The notes: generated from the sequence alone by a model not told the origin. A stretch of DNA of 64,000 nucleotides from Kazachstania africana CBS 2517 (GCF_000304475.1 NC_018945.1:1-64000), one strand, 5' to 3'; shown: positions 24,315 to 35,335, counted from the first letter of the stretch. Program-made: numbers and translations.

Positions 24315-25211
24315 TCAGTTACAATCATCTCCGATTAAGGGCAGCTTTTGGAGCATGGCTTTCAAGTTTATAGCATCCCAAGGCAGGTATTCTGCAACTG
24401 TAATCCCAACAATAGTGCAATCTTCTTTAACTTGATTGACCAGGTCTATGACATTCTGCATACTTAATTCGCCTTGAGCATACCCATACTTATCAGGTGC
24501 ATCTGGACGTGAAAATAACAGTGAATGGAATTTGGCCTCATTCAATACATCCAGATCAATGTGGATTGCAAGTTTTTTAATTTTTCTATCATGAATCCAT
24601 TGGGGAACAGATTTGGCTCCGGCTTGAACTTCCTTTGCAGAGCATGTAGAAACGTTATACCTGGTTAAAAATTCTTCTTCATGGTCAAATGGATCGTGAA
24701 TTCCAGCAATCATAACATTAGAGGCACCTGCTGGTTTTGGTACGAGTTTTGAAACAAAATCATTCTCACCATGGCCCATTAAATTTCCTAGCACATAAGT
24801 ATGGGCGTGGTTTAACTGGCCAGGTTGAGAAATGTCTGGATGTGTGTCAATCCATAAAATTCCAAAATCTTCACCATATTTCTCACTCAAGTAGGCAAAT
24901 GGGGCTAGAGAAACTAAGCAATCACCACCCAATGTCACGATTTTTTCAGGTTTATATCTCTCAAGTGCACTTCTAGCGGCAGCGAGTTGTGTAAGCAAGT
25001 CTGATTTGAATACGACGCCATCCTCTTCAACTTCTCTCACGTTCTTGCTAAAATCACCCTTGAATTTTGGAACTGGGACACGGATTACTCGCATGCCCGT
25101 TGCGGGCAATAGCTATTCTAGCAACTCTGAACCAAACTGACAAGCTGGCTGTACTCCTCCTTGCCATAGTGGAAATACAAGACGAACGGTAGAACTATTC
25201 TCGGAATTCAT
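24315..25211 (-). pseudogene. Arginase-superfamily hydrolase, copy 2, single in-frame stop
   Basis: 298 codons from ATG 25211, about the normal length of the family. The only lesion seen is TAG at codon 33 (25115-25113), where copy 1 has TGG. Translation could restart at an internal ATG (25109). Metal-site motifs are GGDC (Cys at about 98), DTHPD (Asp 122, His 124, Asp 126) and HIDLDVL (Asp 219, Asp 221). Classical arginases have GGDH at the first site. The Cys variant is known from DcsB-type N-hydroxy-arginine hydrolases and from many uncharacterised bacterial and fungal arginase-family proteins. The family binds two Mn ions and hydrolyses guanidino groups. The substrate here is unknown, and the normal arginase CAR1 must be elsewhere. 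The enclosing segment is duplicated at 1.6-3.1 kb. Confidence 0.8.
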
Positions 25212-25870
25212 TTCTGCTTTGAAATAAAAAGTACGCGCGTAAGCCCTTATTATTGGATTTGCGCTAGATTGTGGCTTCAATTTTGAGAACATGCAAATTG
25301 AAAAACTGCTCGACTTATATACTTCAAATTGTCAAGTGCTGGGAATGTACAACTTCCATAATCTCAACATAAGGGGTTGCCATAAAAATTTTTGGATGAA
25401 AAATGAGCAAATTAATGAGCAGTTTTATACTAATTTCTTATCTAAGGTTGAAAAACAATACCTTACGTACTCTAAAAATTGGTTCATTTTTCTGTGCCGT
25501 ATTGCTGACCAGCACTCCTTCCATCAGCTCACTACTATTCCCTGCTAATTTACCAAATACCTACATATTGAACTGTCTTAACGCCAATTACTCATGAACA
25601 GCTTTCTTGAGCTAAGTCCTCCCTCAAAATTGAATATCTTTGAAGGTTCAGGATTCCCCTCTTTTCAAGCATGGAACAGCACTGCACGCCCGCAATCAAT
25701 GGTATATTGTGGTAAGTATAACACGGAATACTATTTCCAACTGTCACGAGGTATTGTGAACGTTCGTAACTGGGAATTTGATTCCATTCATGTCAACTAT
25801 TTTTCCATTCAAACTACGTAAAATAGACTCATCCAAGTAGTCAAGTATCTCTGATGCTATTCAATACGCA
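25212..25870. repeat. Dispersed repeat c, copy 2
   Basis: Collinear with 2600-3148 and, with an internal deletion of roughly 100 bases or more, with 31870-32140. Words such as TCAAATACCTAC or AAATACCTACAT and CAATTACT are kept among copies. Short open frames inside (25291-25821) are not conserved and are not taken as genes. Confidence 0.8.
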
Positions 25871-25879
25871 GGACAGCTG

Positions 25880-26400
25880 ATTTTTCATTAAAATCATTAG
25901 AATTTGCTTTCACTTCAACATCCTACATTGATCTGCCCTTTGAATCATCCAACCATTCATAGAACTCAATCTATAATGCAACGAATAAGATGATACAAGT
26001 ATATAAAGCACTCCATTGCAATGCTACTGAAAAAAAGTTGACACACCTATCTTTTCAACTCCGGAGAAAAAATTGAACTATGAGACACCGTATCAGACGG
26101 GGGATACAACACATAGATGCATTTAGAAAGTAATTTTACGATTTCTTTCATCAATAATCCAACATTCCACCACGGAAAAACGTTTGTTGTTAGTAACTTC
26201 TATTGACTAATCCTGATATTTAACTATGTCAGTTGTTTACTTTTCTTGATGGCGTTAAACAATGGAACAAGTTCTTCAAGATCAGATTTTCGCTTTTATC
26301 CAATTCGGGGAAAAAACAAAATTTTGTAGTGACGTACCTACCGGTAACTGTAGATACATGATATGGAGAGGATAAAGTCCTGACCTCTGCTCCATGGATA
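25880..26400. repeat. Dispersed repeat d, copy 1
   Basis: About 500 bases collinear with 32110-32640. Perfectly shared pieces include TATAAAGCACTCCATTGCA followed by ATGCTACTG, GAACTATGAGACACC and TTTCTTTCATCA. Repeats c and d are adjacent and in the same order here and at 31.9-32.6 kb, so they form one duplicated block of more than 1 kb. Confidence 0.85.
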
Positions 26401-27180
26401 GGTGTAATGTGTGTTAGTAACAGTAGAAGACGATGAATTAAAACATGCTTAATGAGCTCGCAGGAGAACAGAAGTCATGGCCAACTGTTCTCAACCAAAG
26501 GGATGGGATTCTAGAGTCCGGTATAGTTCCATCCATTAAGGACCATGCTATGAGTTACATCAGGACAAGTTATACTAGATGTTCGAATACAAATAGTGAC
26601 TACCTCTATTTACAAACAGAAGGGTGGCTCTTCTTTAAAAACAACGATATAGAATACCAGCCGTGAAATGGCGCGTATAAAACCATACTACGAGGTACCC
26701 TTATATAAGAATCTAAAACCGTACTAATTAATTTTATATATAATTCATAAACGTCTATAAACCGTCAATACCTTGCAATTTCTAACATTCAGATGTCAAA
26801 TCCACGTCTTTCAGACTCGGACGGCCATCGAACACGCAGTTTGGCCACTTCAAACCTGTACTCTGGAGAAAAATAAGAGAAGTTAAAACTTTTGCTACTA
26901 ATAAAACATATCAATGCTCGAAGTACGGCTTTGAGAAACTATTTTGTTTGGGTATATATATATAAATATGTATATTCTTACTTTTAGAGATGAGCAACTA
27001 CTTGGTGAACGTGTAAGATCCGGAACACTTGGCCCTCTAGGAAAAATGCATTCCTCTTTTTTTCTTATCTTTCCTCTTTTTTTCTCGTAAAGTTCTGATT
27101 CTTCTTATTTTTTCTCTTTTATAAATGTATGTGGGCGGACAATGCACTACTGCTTATGATGAGGTAACAAAACTAGCCAT
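26401..27180. other. Spacer with repeat b (right copy) and an unrecognised 73-codon ORF
   Basis: The ORF at 26445-26666 (+) has protein-like composition and an aromatic C-terminus but no recognised family. It may be the tail of a lost gene. Bases 26730-26850 match repeat b at 1380-1530. T-rich runs near 27050-27120 lie downstream of the minus-strand killer-like gene E. Confidence 0.45.
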
Positions 27181-28332
27181 CTAGCCATCTTCGCACACTG
27201 TATCAAGCCCACCATATTTGTTGTAGTAAACCTCTCCTACCATAGCTGACTCAACTATACGTTGTAAACTGAATCCCCAAGACAGGCAGAGTTTCTCATA
27301 ATAGCCATAGCAGCTGTAACTGTTAGTGCACGACGGTACGTTAACAACCTGGCTAAATACGTCGCTGGTAGCCCATTCTTTGCCAGCGGTAGTGAACTCG
27401 CCCCAGTCCCTCAGGTCCTGTATATATCCGCCGTTACCCCCCCACGCAGTGTAAGACACCTACATTGAGCCAGTATCTCTCTTTGTGAAAGTACTATTGG
27501 AGTTCGCAGCGTTGCCTACAATGTGAGATGCACCTGCTTCCAGCACTGCCGTCACATCTCCCACGTCATATACGGCCGTGTAGTGAAATTGTGGGCCTTG
27601 AGTATGTATATAATAACCGAGTGCTGCCTCTCCTGTGTCGGTTGAATTATAGAGAGCTCTTATTGTCACATTGTGATGAGGGCCTAGATCATACGCAATC
27701 ACGGCATCCACATCCTCATAGTTGCCAGTCAGGTTATGGCCGAGCCCTACGCCAAGCTCGTGTATTGCCCAATAAGTCCCGATCTGGTCTCTTTTGACTA
27801 GTCCTGCAGGCAGAACTGCATTCTCGTTAGTATAGAACCATCCTGCGTCTTTTCCGTACGAACTGATGGCTACCGATGCGAGTAGTCCTGTAACAGTTAT
27901 TGCCCCCAAAGTAACACAGAGCTTGGTCTCCGATTTATAATCCGACACCGACTCAACGCCGAAAAGCGCTAGCCACCAGTCCGAACATTTCGAACCGGAG
28001 AGATATCCTGTTCCTGCTGGTATTAGTCCAAAGATTGTTATCGCTCCTTTAACAACTGCCGATTGCCATTTATTCAAAGTTCTTGCTGCCAAATCTAAAC
28101 CTAGCTCAAGCGACAGGACAAGCGTCTGCCACAGGAATAAACCTACTACATCCCTAACGAACCACCAGCTAAGCATCATTATATGAAGTGAAAATACCAT
28201 AACCGCCGAATCATACAAAAATCTACGTATAGTGAAATCCCTTATTCGTGGCACTTCGCGTACACTTTGCTGTGGAGGCGTATTACCCATGTCAGTAGTA
28301 GCTGGAGGGTTTTCTTGATTATTAGAAGACAT
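27181..28332 (-). pseudogene. K1-like killer preprotoxin E, one in-frame stop before the beta domain
   Basis: The most complete killer-like locus. From ATG 28332, 290 codons are open. They hold a polar N-terminus of about 35 residues, a long hydrophobic region (about 44-78), a second hydrophobic region, a Cys-bounded polar loop (Cys 116 and 139) and another hydrophobic segment. Lys-Arg follows at 180-181, then a spacer with N-glycosylation sequons at 200, 221, 229 and 279, and Lys-Arg at 284-285. Five residues after this second site comes TAG (27462-27460). The same frame then stays open for 92 codons with five cysteines, the expected size and character of a beta subunit. If the TAG is real, only alpha and spacer are made. 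G+C is about half (31 of 60 at 27901-27960), well above the surroundings. TTG at 28362 was rejected as start. Confidence 0.7.
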
Positions 28333-28379
28333 TATCGCATTTTGCGGTTTCGTTCGTTTCAATACACAATTCTATAGGC

Positions 28380-28387
28380 CTTTTATA
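28380..28387 (-). promoter_or_regulatory. TATA box of killer-like gene E
   Basis: TATAAAAG on the minus strand, 48 bases before ATG 28332. The short distance is unusual for yeast and might mean that the used start is further inside, but no other in-frame ATG precedes the first hydrophobic segment closely. Confidence 0.4.
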
Positions 28388-28399
28388 TTGTTGTATTTT

Positions 28400-30400
28400 A
28401 CATTTCGAGATGAAAAATTTTCACGTTTATGAGGAGCGCGTTGCAGATTTTAATTGTCACCACAATTCCCATCAGGATTGGATGCATTGTGCTGCAAACA
28501 TATTCCATATGTTGTTAACTATACGAACAACTTAATGATTAGAAAGGTTCCACTATCCTAATCGGGATAAAACACAGTGCTTCATCTACGTGCACGAAAA
28601 ATATAATAACTCTCAAACCTTGCTATTCTGGTACTTAGTGCATGTTTCCAAAAAATGTTTGTACTTTTAACTGGTCGCACCTCTAGCTTATGCCGTCAAA
28701 CCCTAATGTCTAGAAATACAACATATGAAAGAAACACTTACTAGTCATTATTCATACTTCCTACTCTCACCAAGGTCTCCCTACCAAATGATCAATAACC
28801 GAAAGATCGACAACACAGCTTCACAACATGCTCCATTCGTTTGAGAACCTTGAGTTTGATTTAGTGAGAATGATAAAGAGAGTCACTTACCAAAAATCTG
28901 TCTGTAACATCGTTTATGAAACACCTCATTGACCTATTTTCTTGTCATCTTTCATCTTTCTGGAATCTCTCAACTGATTTTCCTTATCAACTATGACATC
29001 CCTGTTTAAATTTCTGCACCAATTTTACCCATCTTTAGCTTGATTTAATATTTGTGGCACAACTTTGAACGGACCAGTAATGAACTCAGATTATTGTAAC
29101 TATAATACAATAAATGTTCCAGAATCTCACGCTGCCATTCCTTAATCACCTGTTAAGTAACTCAGGTTAATTCAACTGGATATAATAAGAGATCAATACC
29201 ATTCATAACACAAGGAGACATCTTTTAATGTATTCATTTTATTCAACTAAAAGAACAATAGATTAACCCTACTCACAGCCAACATTTCTATTCTATTTAC
29301 TTTCTTTCCATCACAGAATCGCTTCCAATGTCAATATAATGCTTCAACATATCATTTTTTGACACAACACTAGGATCATTCCAAATGAATCTGCGGCTTT
29401 ATCCCATTGACAGCAATGAATTGAATACACCATCTCATTTCGTATTCATTGTAATCCATTAATTCACCATTTACTTGGAATTACTTATCCTAATCCTTAA
29501 TTACCATGAAACATAATTTAATTACTTGAAGCGCTCAATCAGTATCTCTGATAACATAACTTCTTCTTTTTGACTGTCTCATAACCTTGAAAGATGGATC
29601 TAAAACATGCTACCTTTATCATCAGCCTTATTAATAAGACCAACATTTTGAATATTTATTCTATCAACAGGTAAAATTCATCCCATTGCTTTTTATCTGT
29701 AATAACCTAAAAACACGTATCATATTGTTGTCTTCGTATTTCTAGACACAGATACTATCCAACTTAATGAACACAAACTAGCACCAACAACATAGATAAC
29801 TCTAACCGATATTTTAGGAACTACTCCAAAAACAGCTTCGTCAAATTCGCATTCGAAAATAATTATCAAGTCAGATAAGCTGATCATTTATCTGTGGAAC
29901 TCCATTACCACGTCTCATCACGGTCTAGTCGCTATTTCTACACCACTATTCAATTGCCTGAAGACTTCCCTTGAACATACTCTAGAAATCTACTAAAGAA
30001 CTTGATTTCGACACATCTAAATCTAATGATTTGTGAATTACATCGCCCAACACCGCCGTTCTATATCTATGTGTATTTGTGATATCAATATTGTCATATC
30101 TTTACTTCTTAATACTCTGTCGTTCTGTATCATTGTCTTCTCGTTTTATTAATTCCAGAAACTACCAGTATACGGGGATAATTGAAACCAAGAAAGTCCA
30201 TCAGTGTAACCACTTAGTAATAATACAACTTATTTCTATTAAAAAACCATCAATGCGCTATTTTGAGCCTGTATCATCCACTCTTATTCCTATTATCAAA
30301 TAGATTCAAATTGGTATCGAGTCAGTATAAATCAACCCTATAACCATGACATAAATTTAATTGACCTTCAATGAATATGAATGCTCAACTTTCTAACACG
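28400..30400 (-). pseudogene. Decayed coding-like region, unidentified
   Basis: The + strand is strikingly poor in G over long stretches, so the minus strand is purine-rich like many yeast coding strands. Minus-strand translation gives protein-like fragments of 20-45 residues in shifting frames (near 29850-29720, 29470-29300 and 29150-29030), broken by frameshifts and stops. I could not assign a family. It could be a dead gene or a dead retroelement. No intact ORF and no long terminal repeats were found. Confidence 0.3.
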
Positions 30401-30710
30401 TAATCATGTCGACTAACACTTGGATATCCTTTTCATAGCTTCCTCTGGTATTCAGATCTCCAGTAAATCTACATGAATAGACTTGCTATTCTCCAACTTT
30501 TGGAGTTCAGTGTAAGCCACAATGGACTATAATTATCTTAATTCTAGTCTAACTCCCATTCCTATCTGTTATGCCCTTCTCTTGTCTCTTCTTATCACTG
30601 CTTCCTATTTCTTCAACTTCAAGCTTTAGATTTGTTTTTCAAATATCAATGCTCGAGAAAACAGGATTTGATATAATTCATTCAAAGGGAGAAACAGCAG
30701 CGTGTGCATT
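30400..30710. repeat. Dispersed repeat a, right copy
   Basis: Collinear with 980-1300 (see there). It lies just left of the small membrane-protein gene at 30901-31146. Confidence 0.6.
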
Positions 30711-30900
30711 TGGTTGGTAAATTGTGGGCTTCATTATTGATTCTATGTCTCACTTCATTAAAAGTGAAAGTAAAATTTACCGACGTTTACTCTCACAACA
30801 AAACGGAAAACAAATATATCGTAAATATCAATACACCTCATACTTTAATTGCTTAGTCGTAAATACGATGAATAAATTTTGGCTTTTACAAAAGTTCATA

Positions 30901-31146
30901 CTATATCGTTCTGGTTAAGTTTTCTCCTGCAGCTGGCAGCGCAAACAATATTGGAAGCCAGGCAGCAAATATACCAACTACAGCAGCGGCACCAATACCT
31001 ACAATCACAACAACTCTACTGAATTTGCTTTTAGGCTCGCTCCATAATACAAACAGTACCACAGCAAACGACATTAAAACAGCAAACATTCCTATCCTTC
31101 GAATGTTGCGTATTATATCCTCTTGCGAATTACCAAGGGAGTTCAT
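30901..31146 (-). CDS. Small two-helix membrane protein
   Basis: 81 codons from ATG 31146 (the open frame extends one codon upstream, but with GTG). A polar N-terminus with charged residues is followed by a hydrophobic helix ending in VLFVLWS, a short Lys-rich loop, and a long hydrophobic Val/Ala/Gly helix. There are no cysteines. The helix-LWS-loop-Ser-Arg-helix layout resembles the protein at 39836-40129, so the two may be distant relatives. Function unknown. Its position among killer-like loci allows the guess of an immunity or membrane-stress role, but nothing in the sequence proves this. Confidence 0.45.
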   Translation of the reverse strand: MNSLGNSQEDIIRNIRRIGMFAVLMSFAVVLFVLWSEPKSKFSRVVVIVGIGAAAVVGIFAAWLPILFALPAAGENLTRTI

Positions 31147-31869
31147 CACTAGTCTAATTATTTAATATATGTATGCTTTGTCCCCTTTTAGAAACCAAAA
31201 AAATTAGATATAGACTAAGGCGGACTAAAAACTTTAGAAGCTTCTATGTCCACTTATACTTTTGTAGGTTATGATCACTCTCTTTGAATGATATTTACTG
31301 TATACGCAACATAAAACCAGTTCCCTGGAGGAAAAAGTTTCAAAAAGGAGAGAATACCGCCTTCTATGTCTACTTAGCATTCACCCGTCATTTTAATAAG
31401 ATGTTTCTATTCATTGAAATCAGCTGATTGGAAGAAACTGTTACTCCCATATTATTTTGGTTCAATCAATTGGTGAAGAAACTATTATGGCCATCGATTA
31501 GAAGATATAAAGATATATAAAAGCTTCGGATTTTAGAATGGCTCAATAGCCTCAAAAGCCCAATTATTCACACCTGGATTCTTTTCCATCGAGAGCAAAC
31601 AAAGTATTCGTGGGTATATCTGAGCTACCACTTCGAGAAGTAATAATCCAGCATAGCATTATGTGGTCTAGACTGTGATATTTTCTGGAACAACTAGTAT
31701 AGGTCCTTCTAAGTTGCCTAGTCAAGAATCTTACCAGCTGTGAGCTTGCTGCTGCCTTAACACTAAACTCCACAACTGGTTGAACTGAATATACTTATTA
31801 CTTCCAAGTACAAAGTTGAATTCATGGAACGAAAACAGAAAAAAGATGAGTGCTGTATTTCCGTCTAGC
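31147..31869. other. Intergenic, no gene seen
   Basis: AT-rich. The minus-strand open frame at 31564-31773 (69 codons) has no family features. The right end passes into repeat c. Confidence 0.45.
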
Positions 31870-32640
31870 GCTCCTTTCATCAGCTTACTATTATTACCTG
31901 TTAGTTTATCAAATACCTACGGGTTGGACCGTCTCAATACCAATTACTTTCGAACAGCTTTTTTGAGCTGAACCTTCTTTAAAAGTACAATATCTGTGTC
32001 TATGAATCTGGTATCAGTGATGTCAACTAACTTTTCCATTCAAATTATGTGAAGTAAACGGGTCCAACCGAGTCAAATATCCATTATAGTGTTCAATGCG
32101 TTATATATCTGATTTTTTAATTAAGGTCCCTAGTATTTGTTTTCACTTTAACATCCTACATTATATCCTTTTGAATCCCTTCAACCATTTATTAAAACCC
32201 AATTGATAATAGAAAGATAAAGAGGATACAAGAATATAAAGCACTCCATTGCAATGCTACTGGAAAAAGTTCAAACACCATCTTTTCTGCTCTGGAGAAC
32301 ACTTTGAACTATGAGACACCCCCTCAGACAAGGACGACATAACACAGCGACGCATTCAGAAAATAACTTTACTATTTCTTTCATCAGTAATCCAGGCTTT
32401 CATAACGGAAAACTGTTCATTAATGACAACTTTCATTGATTGACTCTAATGTTTAGCTATGTGTCAATTGTTTACCACTCTCGATGACATTAAACAATAG
32501 GGTTCTCGAAGATCAGATCTTCGGTTTTATCTTGTTCGAGAGAAAAAGAAAGTCTTGTAGTGACGTATCAAGAGGAGTTTATGTGCGATATAAGGCGGAT
32601 AAGGTTCTGACTTCCTTCCCATCTGCCAGTAAAATATATG
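31870..32640. repeat. Dispersed repeats c (shortened) and d, copy 3/2
   Basis: Collinear with 25500-26400. The c part has lost roughly 100 bases or more compared with the copy at 25.5-25.9 kb. The d part is nearly full length. No arginase-family sequence is attached here. A short tail similar to 3058-3120 occurs again at 33595-33660 (TGTCCTGAGGGTATTA). Confidence 0.75.
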
Positions 32641-34369
32641 TTGTCGACTTTGAGGAGGGGGTGATCCAGCACGTTGTATAACTGCGCCGTCTGACTATAT
32701 ATTGTCTGCAGTTTGAACTTTACAGTAGAATAGAAGTGAAGTTTTCATTTGCACTAGTGGCCCTTCCGTAACACATATTCAATATATGTTTACAATCGTG
32801 CCAAAGCCAACATATATAAGGCCTTTTATCTTCTATCATTTTTTATCTATTAGACTTTCTTTCTCCCATGTATATTCTATACCATAGAAGATTGTATTAT
32901 ATAATAACTACTTTACTGTCCAGTGTTTGCTACTGTAATTATGACTCAAATAAACAATAGTCCTACTATGACTACAAAAGGTCCCCGCCCGGTATCTAAC
33001 ATACGCCAACAAAAAGTAGTCGCAGAAATCTATTTTCAAGTTCAGGTTTTTCAGCTCGAGTTAGGATTTCAATCCATATACTGACATATGAAGTTTACAG
33101 TGCGAATTGGCTTGATTTTGATTCAATATTATTTTGAAATTGTAGCTGTTCTTGTGACTGCAACGGAAGAGAAACAATTTTACCTTGCGGTCTAAAAAGC
33201 AATATATGCATTGAGCGCATCCTGCAGGGGCATTCTTCAACCAAAATACACTAAATTCCAGTGTTAGGTAATATTTTCAAGTAGCTTGCTTCTTTCAGGC
33301 AGTTTACATTTTCAGCATATTAGATAAGCAAGTATCTTGAAGTAAGTATAAAATTTCAAGATATATCATATCGGTGCATAATGTGTTATGTGCCCTTAAC
33401 AACTGGATATAGACCAAGACAGCGAGAATAAAAACTATGTATTAATGTATCAGTCGCTAACGTGCTAGATTAAGACCCTTAGAAACTAAAACCGAATATT
33501 TATTAATAATAAAAACATATTAATAAGAATTTGAACTGTCTGCTCTTTGGTGCCATTACTCAACTGGATTCAGAGGAAGTGAGGTAGTTATGTGCATTGT
33601 CCTGAGGGTATTACCATCCGAACGGTCAAGATTCAACTGCTTTGAGGTTTCGCTTCTCAATTTCTTCGCAATTTTGTATATTTTGATTAGCAAAATAGGA
33701 AGTAAGTCGATGTTCTTTTGCCCATCTTAGGTTGTCTTTTTCACATAAATGGCTGCTTAGCGGGATGTGAGCAACTATAAACGAAGTGCTTTTTATAGTA
33801 TCAAGTTTTTTTCTCTGCGGATTATAAAGCTTTTGCTTAGGGTTCCCATCTCTAAAACTTCGGTTTTTGCACAAAGAAAGAAAACATTTTGCAGCCAAAA
33901 ATTATTGGCCTTTAGAAGACGATGTTGTCAGACAGTTGCTTCTGAGATTATAGGTAGCATTGAAAATTTTGTCCAGGAAACCACAAGATTTTGCTCTTAA
34001 TTAGTCGAAGCATGAACCAGATGCATATTAGAAAAGGACTTTTGGATTGCGCTACCACTGCCGGCTACATATGCAGCCATTTATTCTGAAGTATAAACCA
34101 TTTTATAGTTGATCTTGGACCGGCAGTTTCTTATGATTAGTGCTAGATACCGAGACACATGCATGGTATGTTACTTGCAGCTTCTGAAGTTGTGCGATTC
34201 CATACAATTTGATCTCTGCTTTATTGATTGTGATTTTTATCCATGCTCGAAGCAGACTTTCTACTACCGGCAAAAATTAGTATTTAAGACACCTTCTTTG
34301 GCGTGTTTCAGGTTTCATTTCCCCTAGCTTCTTTCTTTATATTTAATAAAAGGATTAGTCAATACATGT
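32641..34369. other. Intergenic, no confident gene
   Basis: Overlapping short frames on both strands at 33626-34000 are not supported by any family feature. A TATA-like AT-rich segment (TATATTTAATAAAAGG near 34340) probably belongs to the next gene. Confidence 0.45.
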
Positions 34370-35335
34370 ATGAGGTTAGTGGCTACTCGAATGAGTTTTT
34401 TCAATATCAATTCTTTTTTAGCCCTGATCGCTTCAATGTGCCTTCTAACCTATGCCGCAGTATCTACTGAAAACAATAGCACAACGCTATTATCAAACAA
34501 TACTGACGAGGTAACGGCAAAATACTTCTCACCAGCTCATGGAAATCCTTACCTCCCAACTGACGACTTATACAGGCCCTACATCACTTTTCAGTTATTG
34601 AGTCAATTATATAACAATCATCCACCAATATCTTTGATAACTCAAAACAATGAAACAGGTATTGTAGCTATTCGTACCATTGACATAATAAATTATTCCG
34701 AATTATATGAAGAAGAGTCCAATGAGCTGTACAGTTACATTGATATGAAACTTTTTAGTCAATTGAATGCTCTGTTCACAGGCACAAACGTTTCTAATAA
34801 GACTTTCGAAAATTTTGAGAAAGGATATTACAGAGAAATAATTGTTGATTCTTATAAGAATGCTACGTCCCATATTGCTAGCACCGCTTACAAAGGAAGT
34901 AATCCTAGTTTTTTGATGTCTTTCATTTCCTTAGTTGATACTCTTTCGACCATTGTAAGTAACATTTACGGCCTTGTAACCGATGGTTCATCCAATAAAA
35001 AGCACTCTTCAACTCAAATATGTGGCTCCTATTCGAACACTGTTAAAGTTGATGGTAAAGAATTCGGATATATAATTTACAAGTATTCGAAAAATGGTCA
35101 TGGTTGTAACTTTGCAAAAGGTAGTGACTTGGAAGTAGTCTTGATCGAAGCTATTGATACCAAATTTCCAAGAGGTATAACAGGGGTATGTGTCACTTTA
35201 TTCCATGATGAATCTAGAGTTGCTTATGCTAAATTCATTATGGCTGATAGTAAGATGAATTTTAGTGACGTTGCTTGTGAAGCTGTTTCCGGTTGGGATG
35301 CACCAGGGTCTGTGGCTGGTACAGTATCTGCTTAA
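34370..35335 (+). CDS. Secreted N-glycosylated cysteine protein, diverged CSS2-like
   Basis: 321 codons, intact. A second in-frame ATG at 34391 gives an even better signal peptide (about 25 residues) and may be the true start. The N-terminal half (to about 200) is rich in N-glycosylation sequons. The C-terminal half has four cysteines (218, 246, 274, 303), a CG start, a YIIYKYSKN strand and a helix, then CVTLFHDESRVAYAKF. This order (Cys-Gly, Tyr-rich strand, Cys, helix, Cys, Leu-x-His, Ala/Gly-Tyr) parallels the 17161 protein, so I place both in one broad family of yeast secreted proteins of unknown function. A decayed tandem duplicate follows at 35.5-36.3 kb. Confidence 0.55.
   Translation: MRLVATRMSFFNINSFLALIASMCLLTYAAVSTENNSTTLLSNNTDEVTAKYFSPAHGNPYLPTDDLYRPYITFQLLSQLYNNHPPISLITQNNETGIVAIRTIDIINYSELYEEESNELYSYIDMKLFSQLNALFTGTNVSNKTFENFEKGYYREIIVDSYKNATSHIASTAYKGSNPSFLMSFISLVDTLSTIVSNIYGLVTDGSSNKKHSSTQICGSYSNTVKVDGKEFGYIIYKYSKNGHGCNFAKGSDLEVVLIEAIDTKFPRGITGVCVTLFHDESRVAYAKFIMADSKMNFSDVACEAVSGWDAPGSVAGTVSA

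Noticed and set aside
30079..30303. 74-codon + strand ORF
   Set aside because: It lies in the G-poor strand of the decayed region and begins and ends without context. Likely accidental.
28400..30400. Dead retrotransposon in the purine-asymmetric region
   Set aside because: No terminal repeats, and no reverse transcriptase or integrase motif could be recognised. Left as unidentified decay.
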